Shown one piece after another: positions 16,597 through 24,965 of a DNA stretch of 64,000 nucleotides. This DNA comes from Streptomyces sp. NBC_00224 (lineage in GTDB: Bacteria; Actinomycetota; Actinomycetes; Streptomycetales; Streptomycetaceae). Location: assembly GCF_041435195.1 (NCBI RefSeq), contig NZ_CP108106.1, positions 2,790,001 to 2,854,000 on the forward strand. Direction: 5' to 3'. The notes beneath the pieces were generated by a model. It ran no database searches and had not been told where the DNA came from. It saw only the letters and a list, made by a program, of their open reading frames with translations. Numbering within the stretch: position 1 is the first letter of the stretch; the number at the start of each line of letters is the position of its first letter. A program made the translations under genes and the position numbers.

Positions 16597-17646
16597 TCAG
16601 ACTCCTTCGGCCAGCGTCTCCAACAGGGCTTCGCCGAACTCCTTGGGGCGTTCGACGTGCACCGCGTGCCCTGCTCCGGGCACCGTCACCTCTCGTACCC
16701 TGCCGCCCACGCGCGCGTAAAGGGCGAGAACGTGCCGTGTCTGGGCGACCATCGGCTGCGCCGGGGTGCCGTCCCAGCCGGGCACCGCGCCGATCGCGCC
16801 CAGGTGGGCGAGGTCGAAGAGCGAGGTGTCGGAGACGATCACGTCGTCCTCGCCGCGCACCCAGGTCACCGGCGGCTTTGCGGGGAGCGCGGCGAGGACG
16901 GTGTGCAGGTCGTCGAGGCGGAAGTGGGTCGGAGCGAGGCAGTTGAGCACCCCGCGCGTGCCCGGGGCGGTGCCGGGCCAGACCTCGCAGGGCCTGCTGT
17001 CACCCGGGTAGTGATCATCGCCGAGCCGGGTGCTGAGCATCGACTCGACGTACTCGTCCTCCCGTTCGAGCCGCAGCGGGGGCTTGACGTAGCAGAGGGC
17101 GAGCACGCGGCGGGGCGAGAGCGGGGACTCCTCGCCGCGGTCGCCCTCGGCCAGCAGCCGCACGAAGTCGGGGTTGGCGGTGCCGCCGCCCGAGCCCGCG
17201 CCGTCCGGCGAGTTGAGCCGCCCGTCCACGCCTTTGGTGCCGCCGAAGCCGTACGGGGAAACCGGGTTGACCAGTGTCAGCGAGCGCACCATGGCGGGCC
17301 GGTCCCGCATGTGTTGCAGCACCACACCACCTCCCATGGACCAGCCGACGAAGTGTGCGCGCTCCATATGCAGCGCATCGAGGAGCGCGACCAAGTCGTC
17401 GGCGTAGTCGCGCAGTCCACGGGTCGCGTCGACCGGCAGCGGGTCGGTGCCGCCGAAGCCGCGCAGGTCGACGGCGATCGGCCGGTAGCGCTCGGGCAGG
17501 GCGAGCATCGCGTCCTGCCAGAAGGCGGAGGAGGAGACGTTGCCGTGGACGAAGACGACCGGTTCGCCCGAGCCCCTGGAGGCGTCCTCCAGGATCTGCT
17601 GGGTGAGCCGGGCGGTCGGTACCCGGCGTGCGGTGAGCGTGGACAT
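16597..17646 (-). CDS. Alpha/beta-fold hydrolase
   Basis: 349 aa. The fold is marked by VVFVHGNVSSSAFWQD (oxyanion-hole HGN), VDLRGFGGTDPL, and the nucleophile elbow FVGWSMGGGVVLQ. A late PGAGHAVHVERPKEF block carries the catalytic His. Between strands 6 and 7 is a ~110-residue lid/insert, which makes it longer than the ~280-aa family norm. No signal peptide is seen. A good AAGGACG ribosome-binding site precedes the ATG. It is probably co-transcribed with the type-B esterase 7 bp downstream. The substrate is unknown. Confidence 0.88.
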   Translation of the reverse strand: MSTLTARRVPTARLTQQILEDASRGSGEPVVFVHGNVSSSAFWQDAMLALPERYRPIAVDLRGFGGTDPLPVDATRGLRDYADDLVALLDALHMERAHFVGWSMGGGVVLQHMRDRPAMVRSLTLVNPVSPYGFGGTKGVDGRLNSPDGAGSGGGTANPDFVRLLAEGDRGEESPLSPRRVLALCYVKPPLRLEREDEYVESMLSTRLGDDHYPGDSRPCEVWPGTAPGTRGVLNCLAPTHFRLDDLHTVLAALPAKPPVTWVRGEDDVIVSDTSLFDLAHLGAIGAVPGWDGTPAQPMVAQTRHVLALYARVGGRVREVTVPGAGHAVHVERPKEFGEALLETLAEGV

Positions 17647-17696
17647 ACGGGCCGTCCTTCGACTTCAGGGTTCGACTTCAGGGGGCTTCAGGACCT

Positions 17697-17735
17697 CGGC
17701 CCTCGGCTCCGGCAGGCCGCCGGAGCCGAGGGCCG
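17697..17735 (-). terminator. Strong hairpin terminator after the secreted lipase gene
   Basis: Perfect 17-bp inverted repeat (17697-17713 against 17719-17735) with a 5-nt AGGCC loop, 11 bp beyond the lipase stop at 17746. There is no T-run, which is common in Streptomyces. It separates the lipase from the two downstream hydrolase genes. A tandem 13-bp repeat (TTCGACTTCAGGG) at 17658-17683 lies beside it. Confidence 0.75.
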
Positions 17736-17745
17736 GGCGACGGGC

Positions 17746-19074
17746 TCAGGCGGCCAGCCAGGAGGCGACCTGGGCCTGCGAGGCGCTGTTCCAGCCGAGT
17801 TCGAGGTGGTTGGCGCCGCTCACGGTGACCGTGCCGCCGACCTTGGCCACGCCGGTCGTGTCGAGCGCGCTGGAGACGAAGACGACCCCGTCGCTCGGGC
17901 CGCGGTTCTCGTTGAAGATGCCGATGACGTCCGGCGAGCCGCCCGCCAGCAGGTACGTGGTGACGGAGGACGGGATTCCGGCCCGCTGCAGCGGGGCGAC
18001 CAGCGAGCCCGCGTCGATGGCCGGCTGGATGCCGTCACCGGCCGTGTAGAAGCCCTGGCCTCCGTAGTACGTCGTGTACCAGTCCTGGGCCGTCTGATCG
18101 ACGCCGTACACGCCGTCCCAGCGGGCCAGCATCTGCCGCTGGCCGGGGTAGTCGTCGTAGCCGCCGGACGGCGTCATGGAGAACTCGGGGTGCGCCGTGT
18201 ACGTCCCGTAGCAGGTCATCCGGGAGTGCGGGGAGGGCGCGTTGATCTTGCCGCCGCACTCCGGCCAGATCGAGAAGTCGTGGGCCCAGCCGTGGGCGTA
18301 CGGGTAGTCGAAGCCGCCGTTGGGGCCGCCGAGCGTGAGCAGCTTCCGTACGTCACCGGCGTACGCACGGCCCCACGAAGGCTTCAGGGACGACACGTAC
18401 GCGCGCGTGGAGAGCTCTCCCTTGCTCCAGCCGACCAGGTCCACCTGACCGACGCCCAGCTTCGCCTTGATGAGGGCGACGGCGTCGCCGACGGCCTGCG
18501 CCTGCATCAGGTTGTCGCCCTGCTTGTGGGCGAAGCCGATGGCGAAGACGCGGTGGCCGCGGGCCGTGAGGTACTGCATCATGCCGGTCGAGGGGCACGA
18601 CAGGGCGCCGCAACCGTAGCCGCCGGACTCGCCCGGGTTGGCCCAGGCCCGGTCGGCGGTGTCGTTGGCGCCGTGCACCAGGAGGACGGGGGTGGTCTTG
18701 GCGCCCGTGTTCCAGCCAGGGGCCGAGTAGAGCAGGAAGCGGTCGGAGGTGGGGCGGGCGACGCCACCGAAATAGGTGACGCGGACGCCGTCCTGGTTGC
18801 CGCGCCCGTCCGGCGGGTAGCCCTCGGCGGCGGCCGCCTGGAAGCCCGGGGTGGTGTCGCGGTAGCGCTCGACCTTCTCCCAGCCATTGGTGACGGTGCC
18901 GGAGCCGTAGGCGGCTTCCTGGGTGAGGTACGGGGGTGGGGCGGCGGCGGTCGTGGGGCTGCCCTCTGTGGCGGTGCTCCCGGCGGTGGCGGTGCCGCCC
19001 GCCGACAGGAGCGCGCCGAGTGCCGCTGTCACGGCCAGCGCCGCTCTCCATCCCCCACGGTGTCTGCTGCGCAC
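17746..19074 (-). CDS. Secreted lipase/esterase of the alpha/beta hydrolase fold
   Basis: 442 aa with a classical signal peptide (Arg-rich start, hydrophobic ALAVTAALGALLSAGG, small residues near 30). The mature part has LLVHGANDTADRAW (oxyanion hole), VDLVGWSKGELSTRAYV (nucleophile Ser in GWSKG) and a C-terminal GANHLELGWN block with the likely catalytic His. Several Cys residues (GYGCGALSC, ECGG, TCYG) could form disulfides in the extracellular enzyme. The GTG at 19074 follows GGGGG. It is expected to hydrolyse acylglycerols or similar esters outside the cell; exact specificity is unknown. Confidence 0.85.
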   Translation of the reverse strand: MRSRHRGGWRAALAVTAALGALLSAGGTATAGSTATEGSPTTAAAPPPYLTQEAAYGSGTVTNGWEKVERYRDTTPGFQAAAAEGYPPDGRGNQDGVRVTYFGGVARPTSDRFLLYSAPGWNTGAKTTPVLLVHGANDTADRAWANPGESGGYGCGALSCPSTGMMQYLTARGHRVFAIGFAHKQGDNLMQAQAVGDAVALIKAKLGVGQVDLVGWSKGELSTRAYVSSLKPSWGRAYAGDVRKLLTLGGPNGGFDYPYAHGWAHDFSIWPECGGKINAPSPHSRMTCYGTYTAHPEFSMTPSGGYDDYPGQRQMLARWDGVYGVDQTAQDWYTTYYGGQGFYTAGDGIQPAIDAGSLVAPLQRAGIPSSVTTYLLAGGSPDVIGIFNENRGPSDGVVFVSSALDTTGVAKVGGTVTVSGANHLELGWNSASQAQVASWLAA

Positions 19075-19332
19075 GTCTTGGGCCCCCTTGCCTAGGCTGA
19101 TCTGGCTGCGACCAAGACGCTAGGCAGGCGGTGCACGGGTGGGGGATGTGTGCGCGCCACATAAGCGGGCTAGTGGATGTGGGGCTGAGCGTGCGCGGGC
19201 CACCAGCCGGGGGCTCGTGGGAGTGGTGTCGCCCGGCCGGCCGCGCACGGGATGCCCGGGTGGCGTGCACCGGGCAGGGTGACGGTACTGACCGCCGTAC
19301 CACCGCCGTACACGTACAGACGAGGACCGCTC

Positions 19333-19767
19333 ATGTCCGTGCCTGTGTCCCAGCTCGCGCCGCGCCCGTCCGAGCCGTCCCCGTCCACACCGTCCCCGTC
19401 CACGTCGGGTCGCTCCATGTGGGGGCGGTCGGCGTCCGCCAGGCGGCGACTCGGCTTCGCCGCCGGGGCGGCACTGCTCACGCTCGCCACCGCGGCCTGC
19501 TCCGCCCTCGGCCGTACGGCGGTCGGCACCTTCTCGTACTCGACCACGGCGGAGCGGATCGTCAAGATCAGCAGCCCGCCGGTCAAGGGCTGCCACCGGA
19601 TGGCCCCATCGGGCGCCACGGCCGTCCTCAACAACACGCTGGCGGACGTCCGCGTGTACCGGACACTGAACTGCCGCGGCAAGGAGATGGCGTACATCCC
19701 GAGCCGTCTCGGGGACAACATCGCGCCGAACACACTGCCCTGGCGCAGCTACGCGTTCGTGCACTGA
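19333..19767 (+). CDS. Small secreted lipoprotein of unknown function
   Basis: 144 aa from the ATG at 19333. A Ser/Pro-rich N-terminus precedes a basic stretch and a hydrophobic segment ending LLTLATAACSALG, a plausible lipobox. An internal ATG at the MWGRS segment would give a more normal signal peptide and may be the real start. The ~80-residue mature domain has two Cys (KGCHRM and LNCRGKE), probably a disulfide. I do not recognise a family. It converges with the acyltransferase-like gene. Confidence 0.6.
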   Translation: MSVPVSQLAPRPSEPSPSTPSPSTSGRSMWGRSASARRRLGFAAGAALLTLATAACSALGRTAVGTFSYSTTAERIVKISSPPVKGCHRMAPSGATAVLNNTLADVRVYRTLNCRGKEMAYIPSRLGDNIAPNTLPWRSYAFVH

Positions 19768-19798
19768 CGCCGGGCGGGGCGCGTGCCGGGCGCCCGGA

Positions 19799-20725
19799 TC
19801 ACAGCTCGAACCACCCGTGTCCGCGGTACCAGTGCTCGCCCGCGAGCAGATGGGTGGCGACGGCGCGCTCCACCGCGGTCCGCTGGAGCAACGACTCCAC
19901 GGGCAGGTCCGGGTCTCCGAAGACGAAGAAGACCGGAAGCTGATCGTCCGCCTCGGTCTCCCAATAGGGAGTACGGAACCGGCGCTGGAAGCGGACGATG
20001 TTGGATTCATCGGGCAGGTACTTCTGCAGCTGCGTGTCGAGCAGCCATGAGTGGCAGACGGCGACCCGGTAGGCCTCGTCGGGGTAGTGGAGCGCGAAGA
20101 AGTCCCTGGCCAGCGCGAGCGAGGCATCGCACGCCTGCGGGGTCAACGGCCCTCGGAAGTCCGGGATGTGGATGCTGAGGCAGGCGTCGCCGGGCCCGAG
20201 CGGCAACCCGGCGGCCCGCACCGCCTCACCGGTGCGCCCGCCCAGCCGAGCCCGCTGGAACTGCAACCGTCCCAACTGGTAGAGCTCACCGCGAAAGTGC
20301 GGCCACAGCCAGCGTGGCTCGTCCAGACCGGCGTTCCCGTAGCGCCTGCGGTGAACGGCCATGTGGCGTCCGAGGTCGGCCAGGGTGCGGCGGGCGATGT
20401 CGGCGGGCACGGCGCGTTCGTCGTGGTACGCGCGCGTATGCGACAGTGCGGCGAGCAGGACGAGGATGGGAAAGAGGCGTTGGACAGCTGCGGCTCCCCC
20501 CAACCCCTCGGGAACCTCCGGCATTTCAGGCTGAAATCCCACGCCTCCGATGTCCCGCACGAGCGCCCGAACGGACTCCTCCAGAAGCCCGCCGACCTCC
20601 GGATCGCGCACCAACCTCCTTGCCGTCCCCACCAGTTCGTTGATGTCCTCGTGCGGTACGGCGAGGTCGAGCAGCACCTCGGGCAGCTCGTCCCCCACCG
20701 GCAACAGCGCATCCTCGTCCACCAT
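19799..20725 (-). CDS. Acyltransferase-domain (NAT_N/GNAT-like C-terminal) protein
   Basis: 308 aa from the ATG at 20725, which follows AGGGTGA. The architecture resembles a two-part actinobacterial family with an N-terminal helical half and a GNAT-like C-terminal half. Readable family-like blocks are VQRLFPILVLLAAL, DIARRTLADLGRHM, LDEPRWLWPHFRGELYQLGRLQFQR, LSIHIPDFRGPLTPQACDASLA and VAVCHSWLLDTQLQKYL. Such proteins are annotated as acyltransferases, but the acceptor is unknown and no classical acetyl-CoA loop (Q/RxxGxG/A) is obvious. Treat the enzymatic call as tentative. Confidence 0.65.
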   Translation of the reverse strand: MVDEDALLPVGDELPEVLLDLAVPHEDINELVGTARRLVRDPEVGGLLEESVRALVRDIGGVGFQPEMPEVPEGLGGAAAVQRLFPILVLLAALSHTRAYHDERAVPADIARRTLADLGRHMAVHRRRYGNAGLDEPRWLWPHFRGELYQLGRLQFQRARLGGRTGEAVRAAGLPLGPGDACLSIHIPDFRGPLTPQACDASLALARDFFALHYPDEAYRVAVCHSWLLDTQLQKYLPDESNIVRFQRRFRTPYWETEADDQLPVFFVFGDPDLPVESLLQRTAVERAVATHLLAGEHWYRGHGWFEL

Positions 20726-20839
20726 GCGCGTCACCCTATGCGGGACCGGGGCACGGGACGCGGGGGTTGCCGGACAACCGAGCTTCGCCGGACAGCGCTA
20801 TCCAGCCACCCAGTGGGTAAAATTCCCCTGGAAGAGGCG

Positions 20840-21106
20840 ATGGCCATGCGCACTGGGAGTGAACCCACGACTGCGCGCAGTCCCCTGCGGATGCGGTTCT
20901 GGCTGAGCGTATGGGGGCTGATCTGGGCCCTCGCCGGCACAGCGGGCTTCGCCTGGGAGGGCCGCCCCGGCTGGACGGCCGCATGCGCGGCACTCGCCCT
21001 GGTGATCACGATCGACCTCTGCATGATCATCCACCACATTCACCAGGGCCCGCACTACCAGCCGGGCCCGAACATCCCGCCGTACGAGCCGCCTCGGCGG
21101 CGTTAG
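20840..21106 (+). CDS. DUF6343-like small membrane protein
   Basis: 88 aa. The MRTGSEPTTARSPLRMRFWLSVWG N-terminal segment, two hydrophobic helices (about residues 24-42 and 47-65) and a His/Pro-rich tail (HHIHQGPHYQPGPNIPPY) match a family restricted to streptomycetes and relatives. The first ATG at 20840 has GGAAGAGG just upstream. The function is unknown. Its stop overlaps that of the convergent TPR gene by 4 bp. Confidence 0.75.
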   Translation: MAMRTGSEPTTARSPLRMRFWLSVWGLIWALAGTAGFAWEGRPGWTAACAALALVITIDLCMIIHHIHQGPHYQPGPNIPPYEPPRRR

Positions 21107-21474
21107 GCGTCGTCCGCGTCGAACCGCGCCGCCTCCAGATACTCCGGCTTCGGGTCCAGGGCCGCCGCGAGGCGGAAGTGGCGGACCGCCTGGTCGGGGC
21201 GGGCCGTGCGCTCGTAGGTGCGGGCCAGGGCGAAGTGGGCGAAGGCGTTGTCCGGTTCGCGTTCCAGGACCAGCTGGAACTCCAGTTCCGCCGCCCGGAG
21301 TTGGGCCGAGGCGAAGAACGCGCGGGCGCGCAGGAGGCGGGCCGCGGTGTTCTCAGGGTGGGCCGCGACGACCGAGTCGAGGAGCTTCACCGCACCGCGA
21401 GGGTCACGGGCAGCCAGCAGCTGCTCCGCCGCGCGAAAGTCGATGACGTGTGTTTCCGGCGTGCTCTCGGCCAC
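21103..21474 (-). CDS. Tetratricopeptide-repeat protein
   Basis: 123 aa from the GTG at 21474, preceded by AAAGGA; a longer frame to 21507 lacks support. About three TPR units cover most of the protein: AAEQLLAARDPRGAVKLLDSVV, NTAARLLRARAFFASAQLRAAELEF, and NAFAHFALARTYERTARPDQAVRHFR. TPR solenoids mediate protein contacts. No catalytic domain is present and the partner is unknown. A similar small TPR gene next to coaE is common in actinobacteria. Confidence 0.82.
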   Translation of the reverse strand: MAESTPETHVIDFRAAEQLLAARDPRGAVKLLDSVVAAHPENTAARLLRARAFFASAQLRAAELEFQLVLEREPDNAFAHFALARTYERTARPDQAVRHFRLAAALDPKPEYLEAARFDADDA

Positions 21475-21567
21475 GGTCGAGTCCTTTCCCTCGCTGCGCG
21501 TTGACAACGCACTGCCCAGTTCCCGTATTCCGTATTCATTCCGCCCGTCACGGAGTGCGAGGCCCGT

Positions 21568-21954
21568 TCACAGCGCGGCCATCGCCAGGACCAGACCCAC
21601 GGCCAGTACGGCGGCTCCTGCCGCTACAAACGTACGGTCCAGGCCCGTTCGTTCCCGGCCGAGCAGAATGACTTCGCGCGGGTCGGCCGGGTCGTAGGAG
21701 AGGCGGACGCGCGCGCCCGGGGTCAGTGGCTCGCGGCGCGTGGGCGGTACGGGGGACGGCAGCTCCATGACTTGGCCGTCGGCCGTCTCGTACTGGAGGA
21801 GCGGGCGCCCGGACCCGGGCGGGGCGGGCTTGACCAGCGCCCAGGCGGCGCCGCCCGCCGCCGCGACGCGCCGGGTCTCGCGCAGCCCGTACGCACCGGC
21901 CAGCAGCGCCACCAGCCCGCCGAAGACCGTGAAACCCGCCAGTACGAAGAGCAC
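21568..21954 (-). CDS. DUF3592-type membrane protein
   Basis: 128 aa with one transmembrane helix at each end (residues ~2-22 and ~108-127). Between them is a ~70-residue beta-rich extracytoplasmic domain with the DUF3592 pattern: ALVKPAPPGSGRPLLQYETADGQ, then PGARVRLSYDPADPREV. The function is unknown. The start is taken as the GTG at 21954; no strong ribosome-binding site is visible. Confidence 0.72.
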   Translation of the reverse strand: MLFVLAGFTVFGGLVALLAGAYGLRETRRVAAAGGAAWALVKPAPPGSGRPLLQYETADGQVMELPSPVPPTRREPLTPGARVRLSYDPADPREVILLGRERTGLDRTFVAAGAAVLAVGLVLAMAAL

Positions 21955-22020
21955 ATCGGGATCGTAATCCCGGGAGGCGAAGTGGTGCGGGGATTTCAGA
22001 CTTCCGGCCGGGAGGTCGGC

Positions 22021-22623
22021 CTAGCGCGCGGCCGCCCGCTCCAGGAGCTCGCCCCACACCTTCCTGACCTGGGGTTCCAGCGCTTCCAGCGAGCCGTCGT
22101 TGTCGATGACCAGGTCCGCCACGGCCAGCCGCTGCTCGCGGGTCGCCTGGGCCGCCATCCGGGCCTCGGCCTCGGGCTTCGCCATGCCGCGCAGCCGCGT
22201 CAGCCGGTCCAGCTGCGTGGCGGGCGCGGCGTCGACGACCACCACCAGGTCGTAGAGGGGGGCCAGACCGTTCTCGGTCAGCAGCGGAACGTCGTGGATC
22301 ACCACCGAGTCCGGGCCCGCGGCCGCCTCCAGCTCCGCCGAGCGCGCGCCGACCAGCGGGTGGACGATGCCGTTCAGGACCGCGAGCTTCGCGGGGTCGG
22401 CGAAGACGATCGCGCCCAGGGCCGGGCGGTCCAGGGTGCCGTCCGCCGCGAGGATCCCGGCGCCGAATGCCTCGACCACCGCCGCCAGCCCCTCGGTTCC
22501 GGGCTCGACCACCTCGCGGGCAATCTTGTCGGCGTCGATCAGCACCGCCCCGTACGAGACGAGCATGCGCGACACTTCGCTCTTGCCGGCGCCGATTCCG
22601 CCGGTCAGACCCACCTTCAGCAT
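22021..22623 (-). CDS. coaE: Dephospho-CoA kinase
   Basis: 200 aa, standard length. It phosphorylates the 3'-OH of dephospho-CoA, the last step of CoA synthesis. The P-loop [11 protein letters not shown] occupies residues 8-18. Next come the [13 protein letters not shown] substrate-binding block, the [12 protein letters not shown] lid region, [13 protein letters not shown], and the [15 protein letters not shown] and [10 protein letters not shown] segments. It lies near rpsA and polA, an association also seen in mycobacteria. Confidence 0.96.
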   Translation of the reverse strand: MLKVGLTGGIGAGKSEVSRMLVSYGAVLIDADKIAREVVEPGTEGLAAVVEAFGAGILAADGTLDRPALGAIVFADPAKLAVLNGIVHPLVGARSAELEAAAGPDSVVIHDVPLLTENGLAPLYDLVVVVDAAPATQLDRLTRLRGMAKPEAEARMAAQATREQRLAVADLVIDNDGSLEALEPQVRKVWGELLERAAAR

Positions 22624-22701
22624 GAGCGGCAGCCTAGGGGATGCCGCTCATGCCGTCGGTTCCAGGGCCTGCGGGCCATTACAGCGGCCGCCGCCCCACC
22701 G

Positions 22702-23640
22702 TCACAGATCTCCCTCGCGCTCCGCGAGGAACCGCTCGAACTCCCGGCCCAGTTCGTCCGCCGAAGGCAGGTCCGCCGGTTCGGCCACCAGGTTGCCCCG
22801 GGTCTCGGCGCCGGCGACCGCGTCGTACTGGTGCTCAAGTCCCTGCACCAGCGTGACGAGTTCCTCGTCGCCCTCGCCGATCTGGCGCTCGATCTCCGTC
22901 TGGGTGCGCTGCGCCTCGGTCCGCAGGCCGTGGGCGATGGTCGGCAGCACCAGACCCGTGGCCGCCGTGATCGCCTCCAGGGCGGTCAGCGCGGCATCCG
23001 GGTAGGCCGACCGCGCCACGTAGTGCGGGACGTGCGTGGCCACGCCGAGGACGTCGTACCCGGCCTCCATCAGCCGGTACTCGATCAACGACTCGGCGCT
23101 GCCGGGCACTTGCGCCTCGTCGAAGGGCGAGCGGTGACCCGGCATCAGATCCGTGCGGTTGCCGTGCGGGGTGATGCCGACGGGGCGGGTGTGCGGAACG
23201 CCCATCGGGATGCCGTGGAAGTTGACCGAAAGGCGTACGCCGAGGCGCTCGACGATCTGCCGTACGGCAACGGCGAAACGCTCCCACTCCACGTCCGGCT
23301 CGGGACCGGACATCAGCAGGAACGGCGCGCCCGTGGCGTCCTGCACCAGGCGCACCTCGATCGCGGGGGTCTCGAATTCCGTCCAGCGGTCCCGCTTGAA
23401 GGTCAGCAGCGGTCGGCGGGCGCGGTAGTCGACGAGTCTGTCGTGGTCGAAGCGGGCCACCACCTGGTGGGGCAGGCTGTCCAGCAGCTTCCCGACGATC
23501 TGCTCGCCGGTCTCACCCGCATCGATGTATCCGTCGAAGTGGTACAGCATGACCAGGCCGGCCGACTCCTGCGCGAGCGCCATGTCGACGACTGCGAGGC
23601 CCTTCGGCTCCCATTCGTACAAACCCTGCGGATCAAGCAC
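22702..23640 (-). CDS. PAC2-family (proteasome assembly chaperone 2-like) protein
   Basis: 312 aa. The GTG at 23640, eight bases after AGGAGGAG, is chosen over the frame reaching 23682. Family features are an N-terminal [26 protein letters not shown] block, [32 protein letters not shown], the [13 protein letters not shown] loop, [21 protein letters not shown], and a C-terminal coiled-coil-like Glu-rich tail. Actinobacteria have a 20S proteasome, but bacterial PAC2 proteins have no proven role in its assembly. Function is therefore inferred from the fold only. Confidence 0.85.
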   Translation of the reverse strand: MLDPQGLYEWEPKGLAVVDMALAQESAGLVMLYHFDGYIDAGETGEQIVGKLLDSLPHQVVARFDHDRLVDYRARRPLLTFKRDRWTEFETPAIEVRLVQDATGAPFLLMSGPEPDVEWERFAVAVRQIVERLGVRLSVNFHGIPMGVPHTRPVGITPHGNRTDLMPGHRSPFDEAQVPGSAESLIEYRLMEAGYDVLGVATHVPHYVARSAYPDAALTALEAITAATGLVLPTIAHGLRTEAQRTQTEIERQIGEGDEELVTLVQGLEHQYDAVAGAETRGNLVAEPADLPSADELGREFERFLAEREGDL

Positions 23641-23779
23641 GATTACCGCTCCTCCTCGTGTTCGTAGGGAAGAACGCCCCATGGGACAGCGGCATTCCCG
23701 CGCGCGTCCGTTTCACATGCTGTTCTCACAGCGGCCGGTACGGGGTCCAGTCCGCGATTTCCGGCCGCTGGTCCAGACC

Positions 23780-23808
23780 TTGACATGCCCACACACCCTC
23801 CCTACCGT
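23780..23808 (+). promoter_or_regulatory. Sigma-70-type promoter of the secreted beta-helix gene
   Basis: TTGACA (23780-23785), a 17-bp spacer and TACCGT (23803-23808), giving a leader of about 90 nt before the ATG at 23907. The -35 is consensus. It lies in the 266-bp gap between the divergent PAC2 gene and this gene. Confidence 0.6.
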
Positions 23809-23906
23809 CACCTGACGGCACGAAGTTCAGAAACACATCCAGCGTTCAGGTAAGAGAACTTCCCGCGTACGAGAACGGTTACCCCACCTCGCCCCGGAGG
23901 ACCCCC

Positions 23907-24872
23907 ATGCGTAACCGCCCGCTGCTCACCTCCCTGCTCACCGGCGCCCTCGCCGCCGGTGGACTCGGTCTCGCCGCCGCATCCGCCGACGCGTCCGCCG
24001 CCGTCATCGACGTGTCCACGGCCGCCCAGTTGAAGGCCGCGCTCACCACCGCCGAACCCGGCGACACCATCCGGCTCGCGGACGGCACGTACACCGGCAA
24101 CTTCAAGACGACCGCCGCCGGCACCTCGTCCGCGCGGATCACCCTCACTGGCTCGTCGAAAGCCGTACTCAAGGCGAGCGGCGGCTACGGCCTGTACCTC
24201 AACGGGGCCTCGTACTGGACGGTCCAGGGCCTCAGCGTCACCGGCGGCCAGAAGGGGATCATGATGGACGCGGCGAGCGGCGTCGTCATCGACTCCGTGA
24301 CCGTGCACGGCCTCGCCATGGAGGGCGTCCACTTCCGCAAGTCCAGCAAGAACGGCGTCATCAAGAACTCGCGCATCTACGACACCGGCCGGGACGGCTC
24401 GGGCATGGGCGAGGGCGTGTACGTCGGCACAGCCGGCGACCTCTCCGACAGGAGCGACCAGGTCCAGATACTCACCAACACCATCGGCCCCGGGGTCGGC
24501 GGCGAGAACGTCGACGTAAAAGAGGGCACCACCGGGACCCGGATCACCGGCAACCACTTCGACGGCAGCGGGCTGACCAACGCCAACTACGACGACTCAT
24601 GGGTCGACGTGAAGGGCAACAAGGTCGTGGTCGAGGGCAACACCGGCGTCCACACCCTGAACAACGGCTACGAGACGCACACCCAGCAGTCCGGCTGGGG
24701 CTGCGGCACCGTCTTCGGCTCCAACAAGTCGGATCTGAGCGACTCCCCCGGCTCGCTGCGACTCGCCGTCAACGTGACCAACTACAGCGCGAGCGGCTGC
24801 CCGACGACCGTCTACAGCAGCAACACCGTCACCGGCGGAAAGGGGCTGACCAACATCCCGGTCACCCCGTGA
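23907..24872 (+). CDS. Secreted right-handed beta-helix protein, pectate-lyase-like
   Basis: 321 aa with a signal peptide (residues 1 to ~31: RNRP start, hydrophobic core, ASADASA cleavage region). The mature chain shows the parallel beta-helix pattern: a QLKAALTTAEPGDTIRLADGTYTGNF entry, then repeated short strands (GLYLNGASYWTVQGLSV, GIMMDAASGVVIDSVTV, GVIKNSRIYD, QILTNTIG, RITGNHF). Polysaccharide lyases of PL1/PL9 type and other pectinolytic enzymes share this. The catalytic residues cannot be assigned by eye, so lyase activity is probable, not certain. GGAGGA precedes the ATG and a strong terminator follows. Confidence 0.72.
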   Translation: MRNRPLLTSLLTGALAAGGLGLAAASADASAAVIDVSTAAQLKAALTTAEPGDTIRLADGTYTGNFKTTAAGTSSARITLTGSSKAVLKASGGYGLYLNGASYWTVQGLSVTGGQKGIMMDAASGVVIDSVTVHGLAMEGVHFRKSSKNGVIKNSRIYDTGRDGSGMGEGVYVGTAGDLSDRSDQVQILTNTIGPGVGGENVDVKEGTTGTRITGNHFDGSGLTNANYDDSWVDVKGNKVVVEGNTGVHTLNNGYETHTQQSGWGCGTVFGSNKSDLSDSPGSLRLAVNVTNYSASGCPTTVYSSNTVTGGKGLTNIPVTP

Positions 24873-24896
24873 CGGCCGTCCGCCCCTGGAGAACGA

Positions 24897-24937
24897 TGTA
24901 AGGCCCGCCCCCCAATGGGGAGCGGGCCTTACATTTT
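24897..24937. terminator. Bidirectional rho-independent terminator
   Basis: Perfect 12-bp stem TGTAAGGCCCGC / GCGGGCCTTACA (24897-24908 and 24922-24933), with an inner CCCC/GGGG pairing and TTTT following on the plus strand. It lies between the convergent beta-helix gene and rpsA and can serve both. Confidence 0.88.
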
Positions 24938-24965
24938 CGGCTATCTACCGACCGGGGTCAGAGCG